Origin: a virus
Direction: 5' to 3' (one strand)
Virus record (IMG/VR): IMGVR_UViG_3300046519_000088
Location: 1-40,797 of that record
Length of the DNA: 40,797 bases
Positions 1-4,965 of this stretch are shown here, one piece after another. Position numbers and translations under genes: made by a program. Below the pieces are notes generated by a model that saw only the letters and a program-made list of their open reading frames with translations, made no database searches and was not told the DNA's origin. Position 1 is the first letter of the stretch, and every line of letters begins with the position of its first letter.

Positions 1-246
1 TTTTCGTCATTTCCTCTCCTCGTCCTTCTTCTCGTCGGTTTCTTTAAGCTCAGGACAAATCCATTCAGCCCAACTGGCGCCCTTGTCTCGTAGCCACGCT
101 GCCAGCAGCATCCGTCTTGGCAAGCTTAGCCATCTGACGAATACGGGCGGTTTTCTCGATGAATTCGGCATGCTGGTCTCTTGCCTTCCTTAGTGCTTCC
201 GCCGTCTCGTACAATTCCACCATCTGGAAATGCTTGACGATGTGGC
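1..246. repeat. Terminal direct repeat, left copy
   Basis: Bases 1-246 are repeated at 40552-40797 with a single difference (G at 119, C at 40670), which is synonymous in the leftward gene crossing it (GCC/GCG, alanine). Genes run through the junction in register: bases 1-10 are the first codons of the DUF6745-like gene that is complete at 39302-40561. The repeat is therefore either overlap from assembling a circular or circularly permuted genome, or a true terminal redundancy. The mismatch suggests population variation or a sequencing error. Confidence 0.95.
7..111 (-). CDS. Small acidic/basic protein nested at a gene junction (34 aa)
   Basis: A short leftward frame starts with ATG at 111, inside the 3' end of the upstream gene (47-bp overlap). 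Its TGA overlaps the ATG of the DUF6745-like gene (ATGA, bases 7-10). The N-terminus is hydrophobic with tryptophans, and the C-terminus is a run of Lys, Asp and Glu. The region also supplies the AGGAGAGG-type ribosome binding site for the next gene. I do not recognise the product. The ATGA junction matches the coupling used throughout this operon, which is the main support, but it could be chance. A second copy lies at 40558-40662. Confidence 0.35.
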   Translation of the reverse strand: MLLAAWLRDKGASWAEWICPELKETDEKKDEERK

Positions 247-418
247 TTTCGTTGTTCCACCACCCCCGCAGGCGGCGTTCAGTCCATCTGTTCTCAGGAT
301 CGTTCTTATGCGGAAACCGCTTGCTCAGTTCACTCCACGCTGAGTGCAGCATGTCGCCTACATGGCGTTTTCCGCCGATCTTCTCGACTAGAAAATTTGC
401 TGTTGCTACGTCAGACAT
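65..418 (-). CDS. Conserved phage protein of unknown function (117 aa)
   Basis: This soluble, basic protein is rich in Trp, His and Arg. The mid-region motif WTERRLRGWW and the helical second half (ETAEALRKARDQ) suggest a nucleic-acid-binding role, but I recognise no family. The open frame extends upstream to 538. I chose ATG 418 because it follows an AGGG motif at 7-nt spacing and because the upstream residues are low in secondary-structure character. It is the first firm gene after the hairpin-rich gap at 539-808 and precedes the DUF6745-like gene across the contig junction. The right terminal repeat carries a partial copy. Confidence 0.65.
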   Translation of the reverse strand: MSDVATANFLVEKIGGKRHVGDMLHSAWSELSKRFPHKNDPENRWTERRLRGWWNNESHIVKHFQMVELYETAEALRKARDQHAEFIEKTARIRQMAKLAKTDAAGSVATRQGRQLG

Positions 419-552
419 TCTCTTGCCCTGCTTATTAATCTTTCCCGAGTCTTCGGGTGAAATTCCCATTTTATCTATCTCCGCTCGGTGCATATTCGGC
501 CTTGTTGATGGAGCCGATGAGATGACCAAGCAGGACATTCATTCAGTAGTTG

Positions 553-597
553 GAGACGAAGGGGCGGCCCTTGGCGGGGCGATTGCCCCTTCGTCTC
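553..597. repeat. 13-bp perfect inverted repeat
   Basis: GAGACGAAGGGGC (553-565) pairs perfectly with GCCCCTTCGTCTC (585-597) across a 19-nt loop. On the leftward transcript an alternative small hairpin, GGGGC-AATC-GCCCC, uses one arm of the long stem, so two mutually exclusive folds are possible. No T-tract follows on either strand, so it is not a standard terminator. Confidence 0.8.
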
Positions 598-757
598 ACT
601 CAGGCCACCGCACGCAACCCGTAATTCTCATTCACCGAAGCGCTCCGCCGCCTATTGCTTCCGGTGATGCAGCCACGCTCGACGATTGTTTCGAGCCGTT
701 GGGCGTGGCTGCCGTTCGTGTCATGGCGCGTTTTTCGCTGCCTCGTATGCAAATGTT

Positions 758-798
758 GCCGGTCCCGACCGGACGTGAGGAGGAGAGCCGGGACCGGC
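758..798. repeat. 10-bp perfect inverted repeat
   Basis: GCCGGTCCCG (758-767) pairs with CGGGACCGGC (789-798) across 21 nt. It starts just beyond the stop codon of the leftward gene ending at 809. There is no T-tract, so it is either an RNA-processing or mRNA-stability hairpin or part of a structured leader together with the hairpin at 553-597. Confidence 0.75.
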
Positions 799-808
799 TT
801 CCGAACAG

Positions 809-1006
809 TCAGCGGGAGGAGGACTGACGTTCTGGATTGAAGTCTTTGAGTGCGCCTTCGACGGCCCCATAACAGAGCAGATCTAGCTCTTTCTCTTCCC
901 TGCGACTGCATCGACCAGAGGTGACGCAGATGGCGATGCAAAGGCCAGCGATAGCGATACATGGGACGACGGCGATCAGGAGGAGGATGTAAACCGTGTC
1001 GCTCAT
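809..1006 (-). CDS. Small single-pass membrane protein (65 aa)
   Basis: The N-terminal half is one long hydrophobic segment (about residues 5-29, VYILLLIAVVPCIAIAG onward). A charged cytoplasmic-type tail (RREEKELD) and a Ser/Arg end follow. The start ATG at 1006 overlaps the stop of the preceding gene (ATGA). It is the last clear gene of the short Cro-led leftward cluster before the hairpin-rich gap. The function is unknown. Small membrane proteins in this position are often superinfection-exclusion or accessory lytic proteins, but nothing in the sequence proves that. Confidence 0.65.
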   Translation of the reverse strand: MSDTVYILLLIAVVPCIAIAGLCIAICVTSGRCSRREEKELDLLCYGAVEGALKDFNPERQSSSR

Positions 1007-1137
1007 CTCAGCCTTCCCTCTTCCTTCGCCTTCCGCTCATTGCTGATGGCCTTGATGGTGTCTCGGCTCCAGAGGATAGTCATGACGGCAAGCCAAGCTA
1101 TGGAAGCTGCAGCCCATGAGAGAATTTCGATTATCAC
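1003..1137 (-). CDS. Small membrane protein (44 aa)
   Basis: This leftward frame starts with GTG at 1137, overlapping the TGA of the upstream gene (GTGA), and its own TGA overlaps the next ATG (ATGA at 1003-1006). Residues 2-23 form one hydrophobic segment containing three Trp. The remainder is a basic/acidic helix (KAISNERKAKEEGRLR). It is too short for routine ORF calling, but tight coupling on both sides and the membrane-plus-charged-tail layout support it. I do not recognise the family. Confidence 0.55.
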   Translation of the reverse strand: MIIEILSWAAASIAWLAVMTILWSRDTIKAISNERKAKEEGRLR

Positions 1138-1424
1138 TGCGTCCTCACCTGCTTGGCCGCGACGCAGAAATCAGCAGACATATTCATTCTCGCGATGATA
1201 TCCGTGTATGCTAGCTGCATGCCGATCGCGATCTTGCCCGCATCGTTGATCGTTATGTTCTCTTCCATGGAACCACGGACGAGAAGCTGCTGGATGATCT
1301 CGTTGGGGATCTTCGCTCCACAGGTATCGACCTGTACCGCAAGCTTGGCTGCCTCCCTCAGACTGTTGCCAGCCATTGCAGGGGAAGCCAGGAGAAGTGC
1401 TGATAGTGCCAATGCGTATTTCAT
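1134..1424 (-). CDS. Small exported protein with signal peptide (96 aa)
   Basis: The N-terminus is a classic Sec signal peptide (MKYALALSALLLASPAMA, likely cut after Ala18). The mature protein is a compact ~78-residue domain with two cysteines (VDTCGAK and ADFCVAAK) that could form a periplasmic disulfide. ATG 1424 overlaps the stop of the HNH gene (ATGA). The product should act in the periplasm. The family is unknown. An exported protein next to two small membrane proteins suggests an envelope-directed function such as exclusion. Confidence 0.7.
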   Translation of the reverse strand: MKYALALSALLLASPAMAGNSLREAAKLAVQVDTCGAKIPNEIIQQLLVRGSMEENITINDAGKIAIGMQLAYTDIIARMNMSADFCVAAKQVRTQ

Positions 1425-2194
1425 TGCAGCGTCCCCGTTGTTCTGTCCGTGAGCTGGTCGATAAGGTCTTGAGAAACACCGTCCTCAATCACCCATTCGT
1501 CAGGAGCGGCAGGCGGACGGAAATCCGTCTCATCCCAATTGCCCTTCCCCATGTTGCATTCGTCGCAGAGTATCTGCAGGTTCGATCGTTCGAGCCGCAG
1601 GTGCCAATATTTCGAGATCGGCTTGATGTGATCGACGACGATGCGCACCGGTGCGCCGTCAGCCGCCGTCATTCCTGGCGTAGCGCCGCAGCATTGGCAG
1701 GAGCGACCTTGCTCCTTGAGAACTTCCATGCGGACAGTCCGCCATTCCCAAGATTTATAGAATTCGTCCTTGGAGGCAGCGGACGGGTTGGCCTTCTTTT
1801 GCTTCCCGCTGCGCTCAATCACTGCCTGCAGGATTTCAGGCTTTTTATCAGCCCACGTCCTTTTGGGCCGACAACCAAACCTGTTTTGCTGCTGGATTTG
1901 GAAGCATGGATTGCATTGAACTCTGTTGTATTTCGGTCCACTCTTATTGAAGTCGCCTATTTCAGTAATGGCTTGCCCACGGTTTTTAACGACCATGTCC
2001 TTCCCGCAGTCCTTGCATGCAATTCCGAGAAGTCTTGCGTGTCCTGCACGTTTCATCACTTGCTTGTCGCCCGTAAGGCTGAACCTGATCGCGATTTCCT
2101 TCACCGCAGCGTCAGTCTGCCAATAGGCCTTACTGATCGGAGAAAACTCCAAAGGCACAGCTATCCCTACGAATGGAGCGTCAACGATGCTCAT
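1421..2194 (-). CDS. HNH endonuclease, early leftward operon (257 aa)
   Basis: A C-terminal HNH nuclease domain is clear. A Cys pair in CQCCG (roughly residue 170) is followed by the DHIKP histidine motif, and NLQILCDECN with the trailing N-x-x-K/G segment completes the beta-beta-alpha metal fold. The N-terminal half carries two more Cys pairs (CKDCGK, CNPC) that look like a zinc ribbon for DNA binding. I place the start at ATG 2194, which overlaps the stop of the Cro-like gene (ATGA), rather than at in-frame codons up to 2269. It is the second gene of the lytic operon. It could be a homing-type nuclease or a phage DNA-processing nuclease. Confidence 0.85.
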   Translation of the reverse strand: MSIVDAPFVGIAVPLEFSPISKAYWQTDAAVKEIAIRFSLTGDKQVMKRAGHARLLGIACKDCGKDMVVKNRGQAITEIGDFNKSGPKYNRVQCNPCFQIQQQNRFGCRPKRTWADKKPEILQAVIERSGKQKKANPSAASKDEFYKSWEWRTVRMEVLKEQGRSCQCCGATPGMTAADGAPVRIVVDHIKPISKYWHLRLERSNLQILCDECNMGKGNWDETDFRPPAAPDEWVIEDGVSQDLIDQLTDRTTGTLQ

Positions 2195-2409
2195 GCCGCG
2201 CTCTCCGATTTCTTGGTGCGCCTGTATTCGCTCATGAAGATTCGGATTTTCTCCGCAGTCTCCGGCCATACGCGCCCACCGGACTCCAGCCGTTTCACCA
2301 GCTCTGAATTACCAGAGGCAACCTTGCCGAAGTACGAAACACCCATGCCGGTTTCGGCTATGAACTCTGTGACTTCGGAGAGAAGATTTTCAGTAGGAGT
2401 GTTTGTCAT
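2191..2409 (-). CDS. Cro-like early regulator (72 aa)
   Basis: This small protein begins MTNTPTENLL and has a helical layout with the pattern FIAETGMGVSYFGKVASG, resembling the small HTH regulators of alphaproteobacterial prophages. It is transcribed divergently from the repressor. It starts at ATG 2409, immediately downstream of a promoter (2417-2444) whose spacer is a repressor operator. The position opposite the repressor and at the head of the lytic operon is the main argument for a Cro role. The open frame extends upstream, but those codons lie in the operator region. DNA binding is inferred. Confidence 0.75.
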   Translation of the reverse strand: MTNTPTENLLSEVTEFIAETGMGVSYFGKVASGNSELVKRLESGGRVWPETAEKIRIFMSEYRRTKKSESAA

Positions 2410-2416
2410 GACGTCC

Positions 2417-2444
2417 ACTATATCCTCTAAAGCGGATACGTCAA
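2417..2444 (-). promoter_or_regulatory. Leftward lytic promoter (Cro operon)
   Basis: Read leftward: -35 TTGACG (2444-2439), a 16-bp spacer, -10 TATAGT (2422-2417), then ATG of the Cro-like gene at 2409. That distance implies a very short or leaderless 5' end. Operator site 2422-2437 fills the spacer. The layout is the same, base for base in register, as the rightward early promoter at 3950-3977. Confidence 0.75.
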
Positions 2445-2488
2445 GTGTCCTCAATGAAGGACGTGCAGAAATATCCCATTTAGAGGAT
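2422..2488. promoter_or_regulatory. Three phage operators between Cro-like and repressor genes
   Basis: Three 16-bp imperfect palindromes fit ATCC-K-CTWWAG-M-GGAT: 2422-2437 (ATCCTCTAAAGCGGAT), 2447-2462 (GTCCTCAATGAAGGAC, weakest) and 2473-2488 (ATCCCATTTAGAGGAT). Their starts are 25 and 26 bp apart, so they are evenly phased, like the OR1-3 arrangement of lambdoid phages. The right-hand site lies directly before the repressor start and overlaps a possible -10 (TATTGT, 2488-2493), so the repressor may control itself. The same motif recurs at 3927-3942 and 3957-3972. Confidence 0.8.
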
Positions 2489-2497
2489 ATTGTGCGC

Positions 2498-2803
2498 ATG
2501 CAAGGTAGTGACTGGAGAGCGCGTCTTGAAGACGCCATCGAAAAATCAGGGCGGTCTAAGCGCGAGATATCCCTCGCCGCCGGCAAGGGACCTGGCTATG
2601 TGTTTTCCATCCTCAGTGAGGGAAAAGATCCGACGATCGACAACCTCATCAAGATCTGCGGGGCGATTAACGTCAGCCTGACCCAGATACTTTACGGGGT
2701 TGAGATGAGTCAGGAGACTCAAGAAATCCTGTCTCTGATAGAGTCGAATCCGAACATGCGGAGCGGCATTCTTCAGATCCTTCGTGAGAAAGATAAAGCC
2801 TGA
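2498..2803 (+). CDS. XRE-family phage repressor, short form (101 aa)
   Basis: An N-terminal Cro/CI-type helix-turn-helix spans about residues 10-65 (RLEDAIEKSGRSKREISLAA, then GYVFSILSEGKDPTIDNLIKIC). A short helical C-terminus (QEILSLIESNP onward) probably mediates dimerisation. The LexA/S24 self-cleavage domain of lambda-type repressors is absent. I chose ATG 2498. The purine run AGAGGA (2482-2487) lies 10 nt upstream, and a -10-like TATTGT at 2488-2493 would make the mRNA nearly leaderless. In-frame GTG 2492 is an alternative. Three operators sit directly upstream. It should bind these and the pair at 3927-3972 to hold lysogeny. Confidence 0.85.
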   Translation: MQGSDWRARLEDAIEKSGRSKREISLAAGKGPGYVFSILSEGKDPTIDNLIKICGAINVSLTQILYGVEMSQETQEILSLIESNPNMRSGILQILREKDKA

Positions 2804-2912
2804 TCTTTCTCAGACAGTCGCGCCGTTGCTCCTCTGTTAGGGCGCTAATGATTCCAATAAAAACAGAAACGCGCATTTTTCTTGATCTTTCATAATCGCT
2901 GTCGGCGTTCAT
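2673..2912 (-). CDS. SOS-controlled small ORF antisense to the repressor (79 aa)
   Basis: This leftward frame starts at ATG 2912, about 37 bp inside a LexA-box promoter (2945-2980), and its last 131 bp lie opposite the repressor gene. Residues 1-36 come from sequence that does not code on the other strand and look protein-like (MRVSVFIGIISALTEEQRRD). The C-terminal half is Ser-rich. The ribosome binding site is poor (only a G-rich run). A 7-codon frame (ATG 2935) ends in a TGA overlapping this ATG, so coupling is possible. By position it could be an antirepressor, or the functional product could be the antisense RNA. In-frame GTG 2927 is an alternative start. Confidence 0.45.
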   Translation of the reverse strand: MNADSDYERSRKMRVSVFIGIISALTEEQRRDCLRKIRLYLSHEGSEECRSACSDSTLSETGFLESPDSSQPRKVSGSG

Positions 2913-2944
2913 GCAATGATACCCCACCCCATTACCCCCGAGGA

Positions 2945-2980
2945 GAACATTATAGGAACATTATCCTAACTCGGTGTCAA
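2945..2980 (-). promoter_or_regulatory. LexA box over a leftward promoter
   Basis: On the minus strand GTTCCTATAATGTTC (2959-2945) is an exact GTTC-N7-GTTC, the LexA site known from Rhizobiales and other alphaproteobacteria. The 7-bp spacer contains a consensus -10, TATAAT (2954-2949). TTGACA lies at 2980-2975, but 20 bp from the -10, which is long for sigma-70, so the -35 assignment is weak. Transcription would enter the ORF at 2673-2912 and run antisense to the repressor. Confidence 0.7.
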
Positions 2981-3009
2981 TCATCCTCCCATATTCGCGC
3001 TCCGTGCGC

Positions 3010-3028
3010 ATGGCACATTTATGGCACA
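3010..3028. repeat. Tandem 8-bp repeat at 11-bp period upstream of the Arc-like gene
   Basis: ATGGCACA occurs at 3010-3017 and 3021-3028, one helical turn apart and 56 bp before the Arc-like start. Ribbon-helix-helix repressors bind paired sites on one face of DNA, so this may be an autoregulatory operator. The match is short and could be chance. Confidence 0.3.
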
Positions 3029-3083
3029 CCGACACCACGATTGCACCATTTTCACATCATAGGATTTCGGCCATAAGGCGATC

Positions 3084-3338
3084 ATGCCTCAGACCGATGA
3101 CCAACGACACAATTTGCGATTACCGCTCGAACTAAAAAAGAAACTAGCGCATTCGGCTGTGGACAATGGCCGGAGCATGAACGCGGAAATACTTGCCAGG
3201 CTAGAAGCATCCTTCGCGCCCGATACAGCGCGCGAGATAGAGAATCTGTTGCGTGGTCTTAGCCGCCTCGACGAGAAAGACCGGTCTGCAGCTCTAGAAT
3301 TGCTCACGAAGGCCACCAAAATTCTCAGCAAGATCTAG
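3084..3338 (+). CDS. Arc-family ribbon-helix-helix DNA-binding protein (84 aa)
   Basis: The N-terminus shows the Arc/Mnt fold: a beta strand (HNLRLPLELKKKL), a first helix (AHSAVDNGRSMNAEILARLE) with the typical NGRSMNAEI signature, and a C-terminal helical extension (ENLLRGLSRLDEKDRSAAL). It binds DNA as a dimer or tetramer. P22 Arc controls the antirepressor gene; here the nearest candidate target is the LexA-box promoter at 2945-2980 that reads away from it. It lies between the repressor and the small RNA on the plus strand. A tandem repeat at 3010-3028 could be its operator. Confidence 0.85.
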   Translation: MPQTDDQRHNLRLPLELKKKLAHSAVDNGRSMNAEILARLEASFAPDTAREIENLLRGLSRLDEKDRSAALELLTKATKILSKI

Positions 3339-3784
3339 GATTGTTTTCTTTTGGGACACTATTGGAGGAATCGAAAGGATGCCTCACGTTTCCTGTGGAT
3401 CGGTCTGCTACGATTTCGGTTGCGCCCCGGATTTAGAACACGATCGCCTTAATAGTATTATTATTACTCTGCCTCTAAGTGGTATCTGCTCTTTGGTGAG
3501 ACCGTTGTAATCTCCGCATACCAAGAACCCCGCCGTAAGAAACAGCGGGCTCCTGGGGCGAAAGGGGTAATCTGCTCTTCGGAGCCGACCGCCGCTTATT
3601 CCGCAATGTGCCGCACTATAGCCAGCCGCACATCTTGAGGTCGTTTTCAGGGGCTACCTGACGATAGGGCTACCTCACCAGCTCGCGCTGCCAGAGAACC
3701 CTTGGGCCTAATCGCATCCCGTTCCTTGCCCAAGCATCAACGCACGACCGAACCGGTTCCCGTCATTTCGTGCGCTCTGTCGGA
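3339..3784. other. Non-coding stretch downstream of the Arc-like gene
   Basis: I see no firm gene here. A 43-codon plus-strand frame (3379-3510) has a good-looking GGAGG/AAAGG upstream and four cysteines but no recognisable family, so I leave it uncalled. An imperfect direct repeat is present: about 3481-3518 and 3566-3605 share TCTGCTCTT, ACCG and TCCGCA blocks. A small hairpin, CCCGC...GCGGG, lies near 3530-3549. The stretch ends at the small-RNA promoter. I recognise no tRNA and no obvious attachment site. Confidence 0.5.
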
Positions 3785-3813
3785 TTGGCAAATCGTTTCG
3801 GATGCGTTATAAA
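3785..3813 (+). promoter_or_regulatory. Promoter of the small RNA
   Basis: TTGGCA (3785-3790), a 17-bp spacer and TATAAA (3808-3813) form a strong sigma-70-type promoter, predicting a start near 3820. No good start codon with a ribosome binding site follows before the terminator at 3855-3894. No phage operator overlaps it, so it may fire in the lysogen. Confidence 0.65.
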
Positions 3814-3819
3814 AAGCAC

Positions 3820-3895
3820 CACTGGCAACGGTTCGCAAATATCCGCCAGTCAACGCCCCGACGCTCTTGCAAAGCGTGCGGGGCATTTCTTTTTC
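3820..3895 (+). ncRNA. Predicted ~75-nt two-hairpin small RNA
   Basis: The interval between the promoter at 3785-3813 and the intrinsic terminator predicts a short transcript. Hairpin 1 pairs ACTGGC (3821-3826) with GCCAGT (3845-3850) around an 18-nt loop. Hairpin 2 is the terminator. Its loop contains the palindrome TTGCAA, so RNA-RNA kissing is possible, and loop 1 carries the related TCGCAA. The role could be trans-acting regulation or, like lambda oop RNA, timing of early gene expression. I recognise no known RNA family. Confidence 0.55.
3855..3894 (+). terminator. Intrinsic terminator upstream of the early promoter
   Basis: GCCCCGACGCT (3855-3865) pairs with AGCGT-g-CGGGGC (3873-3884, one bulged G) across a 7-nt loop, followed by ATTTCTTTTT (3885-3894). 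It ends the small RNA and insulates the rightward early promoter from repressor and Arc-gene transcription. Confidence 0.9.
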
Positions 3896-3926
3896 TCACA
3901 TCGCTCTGCACCGCACAAGGGAATTC

Positions 3927-3977
3927 GTCCTCTATAGCGGATATTGTGCTTGACATATCCTCAATAGCGGATATTCT
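3927..3977 (+). promoter_or_regulatory. Rightward early promoter with two repressor operators
   Basis: -35 TTGACA (3950-3955), a 16-bp spacer and -10 TATTCT (3972-3977) drive the early operon starting at 4042. Operator ATCCTCAATAGCGGAT (3957-3972) fills the spacer, one base after the -35, and shares the first base of the -10. This is exactly the register seen at the Cro promoter. A second operator, GTCCTCTATAGCGGAT (3927-3942), lies just upstream. Repressor binding should therefore block RNA polymerase directly. Confidence 0.85.
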
Positions 3978-4041
3978 CAGTCCATCAAACACCGACCACC
4001 CCAACGACACCCACCGGGAAACGTCGAAGGAACAAGAGGAG

Positions 4042-4308
4042 ATGGCAGTGAACATTCAAACGGCAGCTATTCATCGTGCACCGCATACACGCTTCCAGCA
4101 GCCTCGCGATTTCATGGTCTGCGTCCTGCACTCTGACGGATCGTCGAGCTACGCGACCGGGAACGGCAAGCTTGGAGATGAACTGTCCAGCGACGGCGAT
4201 GAAGCTCTCGTTTTCTGGGACATGGAAGAGGCCAAGGGCTGCTACGAAATCCTTCGCCTGCTTGGCTACGACGCCAGCATTGAGCCGATCTGGAGGGCGT
4301 CACGATGA
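4042..4308 (+). CDS. First early protein, unknown function (88 aa)
   Basis: This is the first gene after the rightward early promoter. The sequence has a tidy alpha/beta look (VCVLHSDGSSSYATGNG, then EEAKGCYEILRLLGYDAS), as in small phage proteins annotated only as hypothetical. AAGAGGAG directly precedes ATG 4042. GTG 4048, two codons in, has better spacing from that motif and is a credible alternative start. The frame is open further upstream, but those codons overlap the promoter and small RNA. Its stop overlaps the next ATG (ATGA). Being first in the operon, it may be a host-takeover or early regulatory factor, which is inference. Confidence 0.7.
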   Translation: MAVNIQTAAIHRAPHTRFQQPRDFMVCVLHSDGSSSYATGNGKLGDELSSDGDEALVFWDMEEAKGCYEILRLLGYDASIEPIWRASR

Positions 4309-4478
4309 GCGAGATCGAAACCCTCCGATCCGCCCTCCTCAACCAGCGCGAATGGATCAAGCACTGGCAGAAGGACAAGGACTGCAACTTGGCCCCGACA
4401 TCCGGGAGCCTCACGTCTGCGCTCGTGGCGATCGATATCGCTCTGGAGAAGACGGAAGCGAAGAAGGAAGCCGCGTGA
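4305..4478 (+). CDS. Small early protein (57 aa)
   Basis: This short frame starts at ATG 4305, inside the stop of the preceding gene (ATGA), and ends at TGA 4476-4478, overlapping the next start (TGATG). The product is mostly helical and charged (MSEIETLRSALLNQREWIKH, ending in Lys/Glu/Ala repeats) with one Cys. The layout is consistent with a small helical adaptor. I recognise no family. Coupling on both sides is the main evidence that it is real. Confidence 0.6.
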   Translation: MSEIETLRSALLNQREWIKHWQKDKDCNLAPTSGSLTSALVAIDIALEKTEAKKEAA

Positions 4479-4678
4479 TGAAGCATATCGTCACAATCAA
4501 GGTCGATGCAGAGGAAGCCCCGGAGTCGATCGAAGAGATCATTGATTACCTTCGGACGATGGCTTGCGTCCACCCAGTCACCGGAAACCGTTGCATGCCG
4601 ACCGAAGTAGACGACGAGGTTTTTGATCTCGCCGCCGATCTGCTGGCTGAATACCAAAACAGGTATGGAGCAATCTGA
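4478..4678 (+). CDS. Small acidic early protein (66 aa)
   Basis: It starts MKHIVTIKVDAEEAPESIEE and is strongly acidic, with one beta strand followed by helices and two Cys. The start overlaps the previous stop (TGATG), and its own TGA overlaps the next ATG. An upstream extension of the frame to 4076 would overlap two genes and is not credible. No family is recognised. Acidic, compact early proteins of this size sometimes mimic DNA or bind host proteins, but nothing specific shows that here. Confidence 0.65.
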   Translation: MKHIVTIKVDAEEAPESIEEIIDYLRTMACVHPVTGNRCMPTEVDDEVFDLAADLLAEYQNRYGAI

Positions 4679-4965
4679 TGGCTGAGACAGCACACACGCC
4701 GGGGCCATGGAAGCTCCTCGCCGTTGGCGACAATAAGAGGCTTTGCCCTGCCGACAAGGACAATCAGTCAATCCTCACGATTGAGGAAGAAGGCACGTCG
4801 TTATTCGCATGCGTCTACGAGGAGGGTGACGCCCATCTGATCGCCGCCGCTCCCGATCTACTGGAGGCGATTCAGGCAGTGGTTGACTATGGCGCGATGA
4901 CCGGCGCTTCGTGGGTCATCGAAAAGGCAACCGCAGCAATCGCCAAGGCGGAGGGCCGGTCATGA
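4678..4965 (+). CDS. Conserved phage protein with TPGPW motif (95 aa)
   Basis: The N-terminal HTPGPWKLL motif and the later DAHLIAAAPDLLEAIQAVVD segment are hallmarks of a very common hypothetical phage protein of proteobacteria. The AAAPDLLEAL-type helix is typical of that family from memory. The function is unknown. It starts at ATG 4678, overlapping the preceding TGA by one base, and ends overlapping the next gene. It is part of the tightly packed early operon. Confidence 0.75.
   Translation: MAETAHTPGPWKLLAVGDNKRLCPADKDNQSILTIEEEGTSLFACVYEEGDAHLIAAAPDLLEAIQAVVDYGAMTGASWVIEKATAAIAKAEGRS

Larger units (their letters stand above)
419..808. other. Gap without a firm gene, with two strong hairpins
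   Basis: This stretch separates the small membrane-protein genes from the gene at 65-418, all read leftward. It holds two GC-rich inverted repeats (553-597 and 758-798). Between them is one weak leftward frame of 30 codons (632-724, starting Met-Thr-Arg-Thr, Ser/Ala/Gly rich) that I do not accept as a gene because it has no good ribosome binding site. The upstream extension of the frame of the 65-418 gene (to 538) also falls here. I see no convincing promoter. Confidence 0.6.

Noticed and set aside
159-827. Rightward 222-codon frame
   Set aside because: Opposite to a coupled gene and to hairpin sequence, with atypical composition and no translation signals.
600-962. Leftward 120-codon frame
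   Set aside because: Arg/His-rich composition, overlaps the membrane-protein gene in another frame, and has no ribosome binding site. It is a shadow.
1376-2497. Upstream extension of the repressor frame
   Set aside because: It runs opposite to the HNH and Cro-like genes and through the operators. The HTH protein begins at about 2498.
3379-3510. 43-codon rightward frame with four Cys
   Set aside because: It has a decent ribosome-site-like motif, but no family, no coupling, and it overlaps the direct repeat. Not enough support.
3339-3784. tRNA or other known structural RNA
   Set aside because: No T-loop/anticodon arrangement is present. Small hairpins here lack a recognised fold.
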